From NCBI RefSeq assembly GCF_002192455.1, contig NZ_CP021744.1:2882001-2946000 (forward strand): DNA of 64,000 nt, in the 5' to 3' direction. Below the pieces are notes generated by a model. The model saw nothing but the letters and a program-made list of their open reading frames with translations, was not told the DNA's origin and made no database searches. A program made the position numbers and the translations under genes. Of the stretch, positions 54,738 to 63,295 are shown in pieces (the stretch's first letter is position 1; the number at the start of each line of letters is the position of its first letter). This stretch comes from Streptomyces albireticuli (GTDB lineage: Bacteria; Actinomycetota; Actinomycetes; Streptomycetales; Streptomycetaceae).

Positions 54738-55972
54738 CTACCCGCGCCGCACCCGCAGCGTCCACACCCCCAGCCCCAACAGCAACCCCGACCCCACCCC
54801 CACCCCCGCATACCCGACCACCCGCAGCACCCCGCCCCCGCCCGAACCACCCGCGCCGGCGACCGCCGTCACCCGAGTGCCCCCGGCTTCCTTGCGCGGC
54901 GCCGCCGAGGACGCCCTCTCGACATCCACGTCGAGAGTGACCGGCACCGTGCCCGAACCACCCCGCCCCACCTTCGGGTTGAGACTCACCTGAAGGTAGT
55001 ACCAGCCCGCGAAGCGCATCCCCCGCACCGCGTCCCCGCCCCGGCCGGGCCGCCCGCGGGAGGGGTGGCCAGGGAGAGCGTGGCGTCCCGCCCCTGATAG
55101 CCGGCCGTCTTGTTCATGACGTAGCCGCGGGCGGTGTTGCTCAGCCCCAGCCGCACCCCGCTGATCACGTACGGGGCGGCGCCGTCGTCCGCCGCGCCCG
55201 CGAACCGCGCGCTCGCGAAGAGCTGCCGGCCGGTGTCGACCGAGACCCGGTAGAAGCGCGTCTCGCCGGGGCGGAGCTGGTCTTTCCAGGATCCGGCGCG
55301 GATCTCCGCCGCGTCGTTGAAGCCGGAGCCGCCGACGATCTCCGTGGCCGCGCGGCGCGTCCTGGGCGGCGGCTGCGAGCTCCAGGAGCCGGAGGACGTC
55401 GCGGCGTCCCCGGGCCGGGCCGCCGGGCCCGTCTCGTACCGCAGCTCGACGGGCACCGCCGCCGTGTCACCGCCCGCCGCGTCGCCCCGCTCCACCGCGA
55501 AGCGGTACGTGCCCGCGGCCCCGCAGAGCGCGCCCGGCCGGACCACCCGCTCCGCGTAGTCGGCGACGGGGTAGGCACCGCCCGCCGACAGGAACGTACG
55601 GTGCCGCCCGGCGCCGCAGGGGGTGCCGGACGCGTCCTCCAGGACCACGTCGATGCCGTCCCGGGTGCCCATCGTGGCGCCGGGCCGGGGCACGGCCACC
55701 GCCGAGACGTACGCGCTGGAACCGGCGTCCAGCTCCACTCTGTAGTACTTGCGTTCGCCGGGCTTGACGCTGTCCGTGTAGGTCGCGGAGCCCGGCCTCA
55801 GTAACGGCCCGCCGGTGGCGCTCCCCGACCCGCGCACCTCTTGCGCACCCGGCGCCATGCGGTAGACCGGCACCGCGCCCGCTCCCCTGCCGCCCTGTCC
55901 GGCCGCCCCGGCGCTCCCGGCCGCCACCAGCACCCCCAGCGCGGCCGTTCCGACGAGCCAGCAGCCCCTCAT
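54738..55972 (-). pseudogene. Secreted single-pass membrane protein gene broken by a frameshift
   Basis: Two frames together make one protein. The first (from ATG 55972) has a signal peptide (LVGTAALGVLVAAGSAGAAG), a mature region with tyrosine-rich repeats (GERKYYRVELDAGSSAYVSA, GETRFYRVSVDTGRQLFASA) and a threonine/proline hinge. At about 55034-55042, in a run of C/G, the frame shifts by one: the downstream frame continues as DAVRGMRFAGWYYLQVSLNP and ends in a TM segment and RVRRG. In the unshifted frame the protein ends soon after with unrelated residues. One lost G/C base or a sequencing error explains it. The function is unknown. The intact version would be about 411 residues. The start overlaps the next gene's stop (ATGA). 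Confidence 0.8.
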
Positions 55973-56949
55973 CTCCCGCCTCCCTCACCAGTCCCCGGCC
56001 TCAGCGGTGCCCCATCCTGCCCTGCGCCGCGCGGCGGGCGCGAGGGTTCCGCACGGAGGCCGGCGAGGGCCGCCTCGATGGTGCGCACGGTCAGCCGCGG
56101 GCGGTGGAAGACGTCGTCGCGGGTGAAGCGGAGGAGCCGCCGGAGCTCCGGGCAGCCGGCCAGGTCGTTGAAGCGCGCCGTGTCGTTCTGGTGGGCGGCC
56201 CGGCTGCCGTGCCAGGTGAAGCCCTCGATCTCCACGCCCAGCCCTTCCGCCCGGAAGAGGAAGTCCAGCCGGGCCGTCCTGCCGCGCGCCGTGACCACCT
56301 CGGCCTGCGACTCGGGCCGGAGCCCGGCGCCGAGCATCTCCAGCCGCGCCTTGGACTCCGCCGGGGAGCCGCACCTGCCGTCGGTGAGCGCGAGGGCCCG
56401 CCGCGCCGCGCGCGTGCCGGGGCGGCGCGAGGAGGCGGCCAGGGCCGCCCCGATGCCGTCGGCGTCCACCGTGCCGCGGGCGAGGGCGGAGTCCGCGGCG
56501 ATGACGCCCTCCTCCAGGGGGAGCGTCCGCAGCAGGTCGCAGACCGTCCGCACGGGTGTCGTGACGCGCACCCCGGCGACGACGGTGACCTCCTCCTCGG
56601 CCACCGGGATCCCGTGCAGCACGGCCCCCGCGGCCCGCCGCCCCCGGCCGGGGGCGGTCAGCTCCGCCCCGTACGGCCGCGTCAGCGCGATGCCGTGGGC
56701 GGCGGCGGCCGAGCCGTGGCTCGCCACCAGCTCGGGGTGGCGCAGCTGCCAGGCGCGCAGCCGCAGCGGCAGGTCGACCACCCGCCCGGGCTCGGCCCAG
56801 GCCCCCGGGTGCACCCGGCTCCAGCCCGCGCGCCGCAGCGACCGGGCCACCCCGTCCGCCCGCAGCCCGGCGCCGGCGGCCTGCGCGGCCAGCACGATCC
56901 CGCCCTGCGCGGCGGCCACTTCGCGCAGCCTCCGGTGATCCGCCCTCAT
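55969..56949 (-). CDS. DUF559/AbiEi-like protein with predicted endonuclease fold
   Basis: The 326-residue protein has an N-terminal winged-helix-like domain as in AbiEi-type antitoxins (REVAAAQGGIVLAAQAAGAG, LRRAGWSRVHPGAWAEPG). A middle segment follows, then a C-terminal Vsr/DUF559-like domain (about 210-300): SKARLEMLGAGLRPESQAEV, RLDFLFRAEGLGVEIEGFTWH, RFNDLAGCPELRRLLRFTRDDVFHRP, with D, E and R/H residues fitting a nuclease fold. Such proteins are abundant in actinobacteria and their role is unknown. It starts at ATG 56949 and overlaps the broken secreted gene (ATGA). No AbiEii toxin is near. Confidence 0.8.
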   Translation of the reverse strand: MRADHRRLREVAAAQGGIVLAAQAAGAGLRADGVARSLRRAGWSRVHPGAWAEPGRVVDLPLRLRAWQLRHPELVASHGSAAAAHGIALTRPYGAELTAPGRGRRAAGAVLHGIPVAEEEVTVVAGVRVTTPVRTVCDLLRTLPLEEGVIAADSALARGTVDADGIGAALAASSRRPGTRAARRALALTDGRCGSPAESKARLEMLGAGLRPESQAEVVTARGRTARLDFLFRAEGLGVEIEGFTWHGSRAAHQNDTARFNDLAGCPELRRLLRFTRDDVFHRPRLTVRTIEAALAGLRAEPSRPPRGAGQDGAPLRPGTGEGGGR

Positions 56950-57027
56950 CGCCCCAGGAGACCGCACCCGCCCGCTTCCGCGCGAGCCCTGTGGATAACC
57001 CCGGCCGGCCGCGCGGGCGGCGGGCGT

Positions 57028-57663
57028 TCAGCCGCGCCGCGGGAAGCTGACCTCCACCCGCCGGTTCTTCCGGCGGCCTTCCTCGGTGGCGTTGTCGGCG
57101 ATCGGGAACAGCTCGCCGTAGCCCCGGATCTGGTAGCTGACGCCGGACGAGCCGACGTCCTTGGCCAGTTGCCGCTGTACGGCGTTGGCGCGCTCCTTGG
57201 ACAGGGCGACGCCGTGGGTGGTGGAACCGAGGTTGTCGGTGAAGCCGAAGACCCTCAGCGTGGTGGCGCGCTGCCTGGTGACCTCCTCGGCGATGGAGCG
57301 GATCTTCGCGTGGGCGTCGGAGCCGAGGGACGAGCTGTCCTTGTCGAAGAGGACCTCGGCCTGGAGGGCGAAGGTGACGGCGATGTTGGTGTCCTCGCGG
57401 CGCTCGTCGCCGTCGCCTGTCTCGACCACGGACTTGATGTCGAGGACCCGGCCGGGCGCGAGTTCGGCGCCGGAGCGCATCTTCAGATCGGGGTCCTTAC
57501 GGTCGATCCGCACCGGCGGGGACGTGTCGGCGGGGCTGCCGGGGCCGCTGTCCGCGCGGGCGGTGACGGCGGGCGCGGTGGCGGCCAGCAGGGCGGCGGT
57601 CACGGCCGCGGCGGCGGCAGCGCCGCGGCGGACCGCTCGGGGCGTCGGCACGGCCTGCCTCAT
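57028..57663 (-). CDS. OmpA-family protein of the pilus cluster
   Basis: The 211-residue exported protein has a signal peptide (residues about 9-38; AAAAAAVTAALLAATAPAV, cut after ARA) and a C-terminal OmpA-like peptidoglycan-binding domain (about 115-205; FDKDSSSLGSDAHAKIRSIA, FGFTDNLGSTTHGVALSKER, YQIRGYGELFPIADN, GRRKNRRVEVSF). The metal/peptidoglycan contact residues Asp and Arg of the NX2LSXXRAXXV-type motif are kept. Start ATG overlaps the stop of the lipoprotein gene (ATGA). It probably anchors pilus or envelope parts to the wall in a cell without an outer membrane. Confidence 0.92.
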   Translation of the reverse strand: MRQAVPTPRAVRRGAAAAAAVTAALLAATAPAVTARADSGPGSPADTSPPVRIDRKDPDLKMRSGAELAPGRVLDIKSVVETGDGDERREDTNIAVTFALQAEVLFDKDSSSLGSDAHAKIRSIAEEVTRQRATTLRVFGFTDNLGSTTHGVALSKERANAVQRQLAKDVGSSGVSYQIRGYGELFPIADNATEEGRRKNRRVEVSFPRRG

Positions 57664-58268
57664 CCCGAGATCCGCACACGGACGGAGGGCATGGTGGGGA
57701 GCTGGAAGTCGACGGCCGTGACGCTCTCCGGCGGGGCCGGGAACTGCGCGAAGACCGGCCGGCTCTCCTGCGGCTTGATGTTGGTCAGGCCCGTGCTGCA
57801 CAGACACTCGCCGTCGGTGTCCCGGAGCACCAGATAGCGCTTCTTGCTGGAGCCGTCGACAAGTGAGGCGCCGGAGAGGGAGGAGCGGGACTTCATCTCC
57901 GTCTCCTTCGAGAGCCAGTGGATGGCGTTGAAGGGCTTCTGGCCGCGGTTGGTCAGCGTGCCGTCGACGGTCACGAAGCCGCCGTCGTCGCGCCGCGCGG
58001 CGGTGAGGGTGATGACGACGCCGTCCGGCCCCTTCATCTCACCTATCGCCCCGGCCTTCGGGGAGGAGTCGTCCGCGCCGTCCGATCCGCCCCCCTTCCC
58101 GGACTTCCCGGCCTCGCCCGCCTTGCCGCGCGGGGTGGCCGAGGCCGCGCCGGAGTCGTCCGACGCGTCGCCGCCCCCGCCGCAGCCGGTCGCGGTCAGG
58201 GCCAGGGCGGCCGCGAGCGCCGCCGCGGCCGCGCCTCTGCGGGCCTTCGTCGTGTGCCGCATGCTCAT
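57660..58268 (-). CDS. Putative lipoprotein upstream of the OmpA gene
   Basis: The 202-residue protein has a lipoprotein signal with lipobox LTATGC (Cys29), then a Gly/Ser/Asp-rich linker (about 30-68) and a mature beta-rich domain (about 75-202) with VVITLTAARRDDGGFVTVDG, LTNRGQKPFNAIHWLSKE and DGECLCSTGLTNIKPQES. It has no recognised family except a general resemblance to secreted lipoproteins of actinobacterial pilus clusters. AAGGAA precedes the ATG by 9 nt. It is translationally coupled to the OmpA gene. Confidence 0.8.
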   Translation of the reverse strand: MSMRHTTKARRGAAAAALAAALALTATGCGGGGDASDDSGAASATPRGKAGEAGKSGKGGGSDGADDSSPKAGAIGEMKGPDGVVITLTAARRDDGGFVTVDGTLTNRGQKPFNAIHWLSKETEMKSRSSLSGASLVDGSSKKRYLVLRDTDGECLCSTGLTNIKPQESRPVFAQFPAPPESVTAVDFQLPTMPSVRVRISG

Positions 58269-58397
58269 GGGTCGCGTTCCTTCGTTCGTCGCCGGGCGGG
58301 CGGGTTCGTCAACGTCAAGCGGTCGGGCCGGTCGGGCCGGTCGGACACGGCCGGGTGGCCAGGCGGAGGGGTCGGTGTCGGTGCGGTCCGCCTTCCG

Positions 58398-59096
58398 TCA
58401 GTCCGCCAGGCGGACCGCGAAGAGCGCCCGGGCCGCCCGCGCGAGGTCGCCGGGGCGCGCCGGGTCGATCGTCACCACCTCGCCGCCGCACACGATCTCG
58501 ACGGGCGCCGGGCGCCCGGGTGACGGCGTGCCCGTCGGCCCGGGGGACGCCCCGCCCGAGGGCCGGGGCGACGGCTCGCCGGCGGGCCGGCCGGCGGCGC
58601 AGCGCGGTTCGACCACGGCCCGCGCGGTCGCCGTCGCGTGCGTGTCCTCGGTGCCCGGGACGACGGACCGGCCGACGGGATCGGTGGCCCTTACGGTGAC
58701 GGTGAAGGCGGCGGGCAGGCCGCCGTCCGGCGGTACGCAGTCGCCCACCAGGCCGGCGCCGTTCAGGGTCGCGTACGAGGCGGCCGCACCGCAGGCGGCG
58801 TCGGGCGACCCGGCGCGGCCCGTCAGCCAGTCCGTCCAGGCGGCGCCCGCACCGCCGTCCGTGAGGCCGCCCAGGGCGGTCAGGAGGCCCGTGCGGAGCT
58901 GGTCGCGGTAGCTCTGGGCCGCGGCCAGGGCGGCGGCGTCGGCGGCGGTCTGCGCGCCGTTCTTGTCGGCTCCCGCCCTGCCCACGGCGAAGAACGCGAG
59001 CGCGAGGAAGAGCAGGCCCGCCACGGCCGTGAGGTAGATCGGGAACGCCTGTCCCGCGTCGCCCGCGGCCCGCCCGCGCGCCGGCCGGCCGGTCAG
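58398..59096 (-). CDS. TadG/TadE-like pilus assembly protein with apparent CTG start
   Basis: The 232-residue pseudopilin-like protein has the TadE-type N-terminal helix GDAGQAFPIYLTAVAGLLFLALAFFAVG and then NGAQTAADAAALAAAQSYRD, typical of TadG/pilin-related (Rv3660c-type) proteins, followed by a Pro/Ser-rich tail. No in-frame ATG or GTG exists between the flp gene body and the helix. The CTG at 59096 overlaps the flp stop as CTGA and gives a 16-residue lead, so I chose it; a start inside flp upstream is the alternative. It is part of the Tad operon. Confidence 0.75.
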   Translation of the reverse strand: MTGRPARGRAAGDAGQAFPIYLTAVAGLLFLALAFFAVGRAGADKNGAQTAADAAALAAAQSYRDQLRTGLLTALGGLTDGGAGAAWTDWLTGRAGSPDAACGAAASYATLNGAGLVGDCVPPDGGLPAAFTVTVRATDPVGRSVVPGTEDTHATATARAVVEPRCAAGRPAGEPSPRPSGGASPGPTGTPSPGRPAPVEIVCGGEVVTIDPARPGDLARAARALFAVRLAD

Positions 59097-59257
59097 CCGC
59101 TGGTCACTTCGGTGATCTTGTCGGAGATGGCGCTCGCGATCGCGCTGCCGAAGTCGGTCCGGGTCAGCACGAGGACGATCGCCACCACGACGGCGATGAT
59201 GCCCAGATACTCGATCGCGGTCTGGCCGCGGTCGTTTCCCAAGAAGCGCTTGCCCAT
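59093..59257 (-). CDS. flp: Flp/type IVb pilin
   Basis: The 54-residue prepilin has a short basic leader MGKRFLGNDRG, a cut expected after Gly11, and Glu16 as the +5 residue in GQTAIEYLG. The hydrophobic helix IIAVVVAIVLVLTRTDFG packs the pilus. It is processed by the prepilin peptidase at 53.3 kb and assembled by TadABC. The start is ATG 59257 with GGAGGGGAAG directly upstream, an unusually strong ribosome site, as wanted for an abundant structural subunit. The 228-bp gap upstream probably holds its own promoter. Confidence 0.95.
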   Translation of the reverse strand: MGKRFLGNDRGQTAIEYLGIIAVVVAIVLVLTRTDFGSAIASAISDKITEVTSG

Positions 59258-59485
59258 CGTCTTCCCCTCCATCGGCGGCCGGTCCCGGCGGACCCGCTCG
59301 CTCCGTCCCCGTGACGCCGCTCGCGACACAAGAAAAGTACGCCGGAACAGCAGGAGCGGAACAGGGCACGTGACGCGATTCCTCACCCTTCAGGGGGAGT
59401 TGACACGCCGGACACCCGGCCGGCCCCCGCATCGCTACCCCCACACGCACCGCGCCACCCGCACACCACACCGGCTTCACCCCTC

Positions 59486-60373
59486 TCATTTCCCCGTGAG
59501 GGACCCGAAGTCCGTCCCCGACCCCAGGAAGAACCCCGCCACCAGCAGGATCATCGTCCCCGGCACCATGAACGTGGTGATCACGACAGTGGCCTTGGGG
59601 ACGGCGCGCGCCGCGCGGCGGCGCGCCTGCTGCGCATCCGTGCGACGCATGTCGTCCGCGATGGCGATCAGGGTGTCGACGATCGGCGCGCCCAGCTCCT
59701 CGCCCTGCTGGAGGGCGGTGACGAACTGGGCGACCTGCTCGGAGTCGTTGCGCCGGCGCAGCTCCTCGAACGCCTGCCGGCGGCCGACGCCCATGTCCAT
59801 CTGCCGGAGCGTGATGCGCAGTTCGTCCGCCCACGGCCCCTCGTACTTCTCCGAGACCCGGTCGAGGGCCTGCCGGAAGCTCAGCCCGGCGCTCACCACC
59901 ACCGCGAGGACGTCCAGGAAGTCCGGCAGCGTCCGGTCGATCGCGTCCTTGCGCTCGCGCACCGCCGCCCAGATGCCGACCTCGATCCAGAACAGGCCGA
60001 AGGCGCCCAGCAGCAGCGCGAGGAGCACCTCGCCGTCCAGCAGCATCACCAGCGCGCCGCCGAAGCCGAGCGCGCCGTAGACCGCGCGCCGCGCCGCGTA
60101 GCGGTCGACGGTCAGGCCGCCCGGGTTCCCGGCCCGGTCGATGCGCCCGCGGACCTTCGACACCCGTTTCTCGCCCATCATCCGCAGCACCAGCGGCGCG
60201 TACCGCATACCCAGCCGGTCGACCGCGGACCCCACGGCCGTCGTCCGGGTCGCGCCGACCTCCAGGGCCAGCGCCAGGTCGGCCGGCAGCCGCGCCTCGC
60301 TGCGCCAGAGGGCGACCCCCGCGCAGAGCCCGGCCACGGCCAGCGCGGCCAGCAGTCCCAGCAGAAGTCCCAT
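59486..60373 (-). CDS. tadC: Tad pilus membrane protein TadC (type II secretion F family)
   Basis: The 295-residue inner-membrane platform protein has an N-terminal helix and a T2SSF domain (about 115-260; LPDFLDVLAVVVSAGLSFRQALDRVSEKYEG, ELRITLRQMDMGVGRRQAFEEL, QFVTALQQGEELGAPIVDTLIAIADDMRR). C-terminal helices follow. It pairs with TadB to couple the TadA motor to pilin insertion. The ATG lies just beyond the end of the tadB gene, 11 nt apart, in one operon with a GGGGAG ribosome site. Confidence 0.95.
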   Translation of the reverse strand: MGLLLGLLAALAVAGLCAGVALWRSEARLPADLALALEVGATRTTAVGSAVDRLGMRYAPLVLRMMGEKRVSKVRGRIDRAGNPGGLTVDRYAARRAVYGALGFGGALVMLLDGEVLLALLLGAFGLFWIEVGIWAAVRERKDAIDRTLPDFLDVLAVVVSAGLSFRQALDRVSEKYEGPWADELRITLRQMDMGVGRRQAFEELRRRNDSEQVAQFVTALQQGEELGAPIVDTLIAIADDMRRTDAQQARRRAARAVPKATVVITTFMVPGTMILLVAGFFLGSGTDFGSLTGK

Positions 60374-60384
60374 CTCCCCGCCCC

Positions 60385-61323
60385 TCAGACGTCGATCCTG
60401 GACAGCTTGCGGATGACGAGGAAGCCCACCCCGTAGAGGCAGAAGGCCGCGACCACGGCCGCCTGCCCGAGGAAGCCGGAGGTCATCCGGTCGATCGACC
60501 CGGGCGCGATCCGGTCCATCAGCAGCAGGGTGCCGATGCCCATCAGCGGGACGACGTAGGCGGTGACGGTCACCTGCGACAGCTGCGTACGGACCTCCCG
60601 GCGCGTCTCCTTCCGCTCCTCCAGAGTCCGGGTGAGGTTGCGCAGCGAGCTGACGACCGTGCCGCCCGCCCGGTTCGACAGCACCAGCGTCGTCACCAGC
60701 ACCACCAGTTCCCGCGAGGGCAGCCGCTCGGCGAGCTCGCCGAGCGCGTCGTCCACGGAGTGCCCGACCGCGAGCTTGTCGGCGACCTTGGCGAGCTCCT
60801 CGCCCGCCGGCGCCTCCATCTCGTCCGCCGCCATGGCCAGCGCCGTGCGCAGGGCGAGGCCGGCCTGGGTGGCGTTGGCGAGGATCCGGGAGAGCTCGGG
60901 CAGCTGGTTGATGAACCGCTCGATCCGCTTGCGCCGCTGCCAGGTCAGCACCCCGGAGGCGGACCAGACCGCGACCCCGCCGGCCAGCGGCCCGAAGAAC
61001 GGCGCGAGGGCGCCCGCCGCCACCAGCCACAGGCCGGCCGCCGCCGTGACCGTGCCGACCGTGAACTCGGCCGGCGTGACGTCCAGGCCGGTCGACGCGA
61101 GCCGCAGCTCCAGGCGCCGCCCCGCGCGCGTCGCCCGCAGCCGCCGGTCGAGGCCCGCGAAGTGCCGGGCCCGGCCGGCGGGCGGCAGCGCGGGGGTGTC
61201 GGACAGCCGGTCCACCAGCGCCCTGCGCTGCGCCCGGCCCGCCCCGTACACCAGCAGGCCCGCGACGCCGAGGGCGCAGGCCAGCAGGGTGGCTCCGACC
61301 GTAAGGGTGACGAGTCCGTCCAT
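60385..61323 (-). CDS. tadB: Tad pilus membrane protein TadB (type II secretion F family)
   Basis: The 312-residue partner of TadC has an N-terminal helix, a basic linker, two central helices (about 100-145), the T2SSF domain (about 155-275; FINQLPELSRILANATQAGLALRTALAMAADEM, VTTLVLSNRAGGTVVSSLRNLTRTL) and two C-terminal helices. It lies 5 nt after the tadA gene and 11 nt before tadC, in the usual order A-B-C. The ATG follows directly. Confidence 0.95.
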   Translation of the reverse strand: MDGLVTLTVGATLLACALGVAGLLVYGAGRAQRRALVDRLSDTPALPPAGRARHFAGLDRRLRATRAGRRLELRLASTGLDVTPAEFTVGTVTAAAGLWLVAAGALAPFFGPLAGGVAVWSASGVLTWQRRKRIERFINQLPELSRILANATQAGLALRTALAMAADEMEAPAGEELAKVADKLAVGHSVDDALGELAERLPSRELVVLVTTLVLSNRAGGTVVSSLRNLTRTLEERKETRREVRTQLSQVTVTAYVVPLMGIGTLLLMDRIAPGSIDRMTSGFLGQAAVVAAFCLYGVGFLVIRKLSRIDV

Positions 61324-61328
61324 GGCGG

Positions 61329-62672
61329 CTACCTCTGCCTCGCCTCTCGGAGGGTGAGATCGGTGGGGAAGGCCGCGACGCCGAAGGCCTGCGGTACGGA
61401 CTCGTCGGCCATCCGCAGCCGTTCCGCGACGCGCTCGGGGACCGGGAAGCAGGAGAACGCGCCGCGCACGATGCGGTCCGAGCCCATCGGCCGGGCGTCG
61501 AAGCGGCAGACGGTGGCCAGCCGGTAGTCCTCGCGGCCGTGCGAGTCGAGGAGGGCGATCTCGGCGACGCGCCGGCTGCCGTCGGCCTGCCGGGTGAGCT
61601 GGATCAGGCAGTCGACGGCGCTGTTGATCTGGTCCCGCAGCGCCTCGTAGGGGATCTTCACCTCGGACATGGACGCGAGCGTCTGGAGCCGCATCAGCGC
61701 GTCCTCGGCGCTGTTGGCGTGGACGGTGGCGAGCGAGCCGTCGTGGCCGGTGGACATGGCCTGGAGCATGTCGAGCGTCTCGCCGCCGCGCACCTCGCCG
61801 ACGATGATGCGGTCGGGCCGCATGCGCAGGGAGTTGCGCACGAGGTCGCGGATGGTGATCCGGCCCTTCCCCTCCACGTTGGGCGGCCGCGATTCGAGGC
61901 GGATGACGTGCGCCTGTTGCAGCTGGAGCTCGGCGGCGTCCTCCACGGTGATGATGCGCTCGCCCTCGGGGATCAGCCCGGAGAGGGCGTTGAGCAGCGT
62001 GGTCTTGCCGGATCCGGTGGGCCCGGAGACCACCACGTTGAACTTCGCCCGGACGAGCGCGGAGAGCAGCAGCAGCATCCGCTCGTCCAGCGTGCCCATG
62101 CCGATGAGCTCGGGGAGGGTGTACGCGCGGGGGAAGCGGCGGATGGTGAGCGTCGCGCCGTTGAGCGCGAGCGGCGGGATGATGACATTGACGCGCTCGC
62201 CGCTGGGCAGCCGGGCGTCGACCATCGGATTGGACTCGTCCACCCGGCGGTTGACGGTGGAGACGATGCGCTCGATGGTCTGCATCAGCTGCTCGTTGGA
62301 GGCGAAGCGGACGGGGACGAGCTCGACCCGGCCGGCCCGCTCGACGAAGATCTGGTCGGGTCCGTTGACCATGATCTCGGTGATGGAGGGGTCCTCCAGC
62401 AGCGGTTCGAGGACGCCGAGGCCCAGCGCCTCGTCGACGACGCTGCGGATGAGCCGGTCGCGCTCGGCCGTGGAGAGCACCGGGCCCTCCCGGCTGATGA
62501 TGTGCCCGAGGACGCGCTCCAGGCGGCTGCGGCGCTCGCCGGCCGCGAGCGCGGACATCTCGGCGAGGTCGATCTCCTCCAGCAGCTTGGCCCGGTAGAC
62601 GGGCACCAGGTGGCCCGACTCCCGTCCGTCGGGCGGCGCTTCGGGGGCGACGATCCGGGCCCGCAGGCTCAT
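61329..62672 (-). CDS. tadA: Tad pilus assembly ATPase (CpaF/TadA)
   Basis: The 447-residue secretion ATPase powers Flp pilus extrusion. An N-terminal helical domain (about 30-115) precedes the motor domain. Motifs: Walker A GPTGSGKTTLLNAL (about 214-227), Asp-box ITVEDAAELQL, Walker B-type RPDRIIVGEVRGGETLDMLQ, His-box GHDGSLATVHANS. It is translationally coupled with the upstream TadE gene (ATGA overlap) and followed by tadB and tadC. It belongs to the CpaF subfamily. Confidence 0.96.
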   Translation of the reverse strand: MSLRARIVAPEAPPDGRESGHLVPVYRAKLLEEIDLAEMSALAAGERRSRLERVLGHIISREGPVLSTAERDRLIRSVVDEALGLGVLEPLLEDPSITEIMVNGPDQIFVERAGRVELVPVRFASNEQLMQTIERIVSTVNRRVDESNPMVDARLPSGERVNVIIPPLALNGATLTIRRFPRAYTLPELIGMGTLDERMLLLLSALVRAKFNVVVSGPTGSGKTTLLNALSGLIPEGERIITVEDAAELQLQQAHVIRLESRPPNVEGKGRITIRDLVRNSLRMRPDRIIVGEVRGGETLDMLQAMSTGHDGSLATVHANSAEDALMRLQTLASMSEVKIPYEALRDQINSAVDCLIQLTRQADGSRRVAEIALLDSHGREDYRLATVCRFDARPMGSDRIVRGAFSCFPVPERVAERLRMADESVPQAFGVAAFPTDLTLREARQR

Positions 62673-63292
62673 GGCGCACTCCTCGGATTCGGACGCGGGT
62701 ACGGGTACGGGTCCACGTCGGCGGGGCAGGCCATGGTGGCGCGCCGGGTCACGGCCGGGTCGCCGAGGAAGGGGAGGACGGCGGGGATCTCGACGGTGAC
62801 GGTCGCGGTGGTCCTTCCGCCGCCGTCGCACGGGGCCGCCTCCGGGGGGCCGTCCGTCCGCAGCCACCCGCTGAGCGCGGCCCGGCCCGCGTCGCCCGGC
62901 GACATCCGGGGGTCGTCCAGCGTGGCCGTGCGCGCCGCCGCCCGCGCCGCGCTGCCGGCCTGCTGCGTGGCGTACGCGGCGAGCCCGAGCTGCACGGCCG
63001 CGAGCCCGACGAGCAGCAGCACGGGCAGGAAGCCGAGGAACTCGATGGAGGCGGTGCCCCGGTCCCGGGCGGTACGGCGGGGGGCGCGGGCCCCCGGGTC
63101 CGTACGGCTCCCCTCCCCGGCCGTCGGGCCGGGTGAGGAGCGCGAACCGGGGCGGACGGGCCGGGCACGACGGCGGGCACGGACCCCGCGCGCTGACGGC
63201 GCCCCGGCGGCCTCCCCCGCCTCACCCGGCTCCGCCCGCCGCCGGGCGAGGCACCGGCTCACCCGCCCCTTCGCGCCGCCCGCGTACCCCAT
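62669..63292 (-). CDS. TadE-family minor pilin-like protein
   Basis: The 207-residue protein has a long Arg/Gly/Pro-rich N-terminus (about 1-75), then the TadE pilin helix RGTASIEFLGFLPVLLLVGL with the conserved Glu, and an extracytoplasmic region with AYATQQAGSAARAAARTA. It should be cut by the prepilin peptidase and be a minor pilin or part of the pilus base. It overlaps the tadA start by 4 nt and is 3 nt after the CpaE-TadE gene. Confidence 0.88.
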   Translation of the reverse strand: MGYAGGAKGRVSRCLARRRAEPGEAGEAAGAPSARGVRARRRARPVRPGSRSSPGPTAGEGSRTDPGARAPRRTARDRGTASIEFLGFLPVLLLVGLAAVQLGLAAYATQQAGSAARAAARTATLDDPRMSPGDAGRAALSGWLRTDGPPEAAPCDGGGRTTATVTVEIPAVLPFLGDPAVTRRATMACPADVDPYPYPRPNPRSAP

Positions 63293-63295
63293 CGC

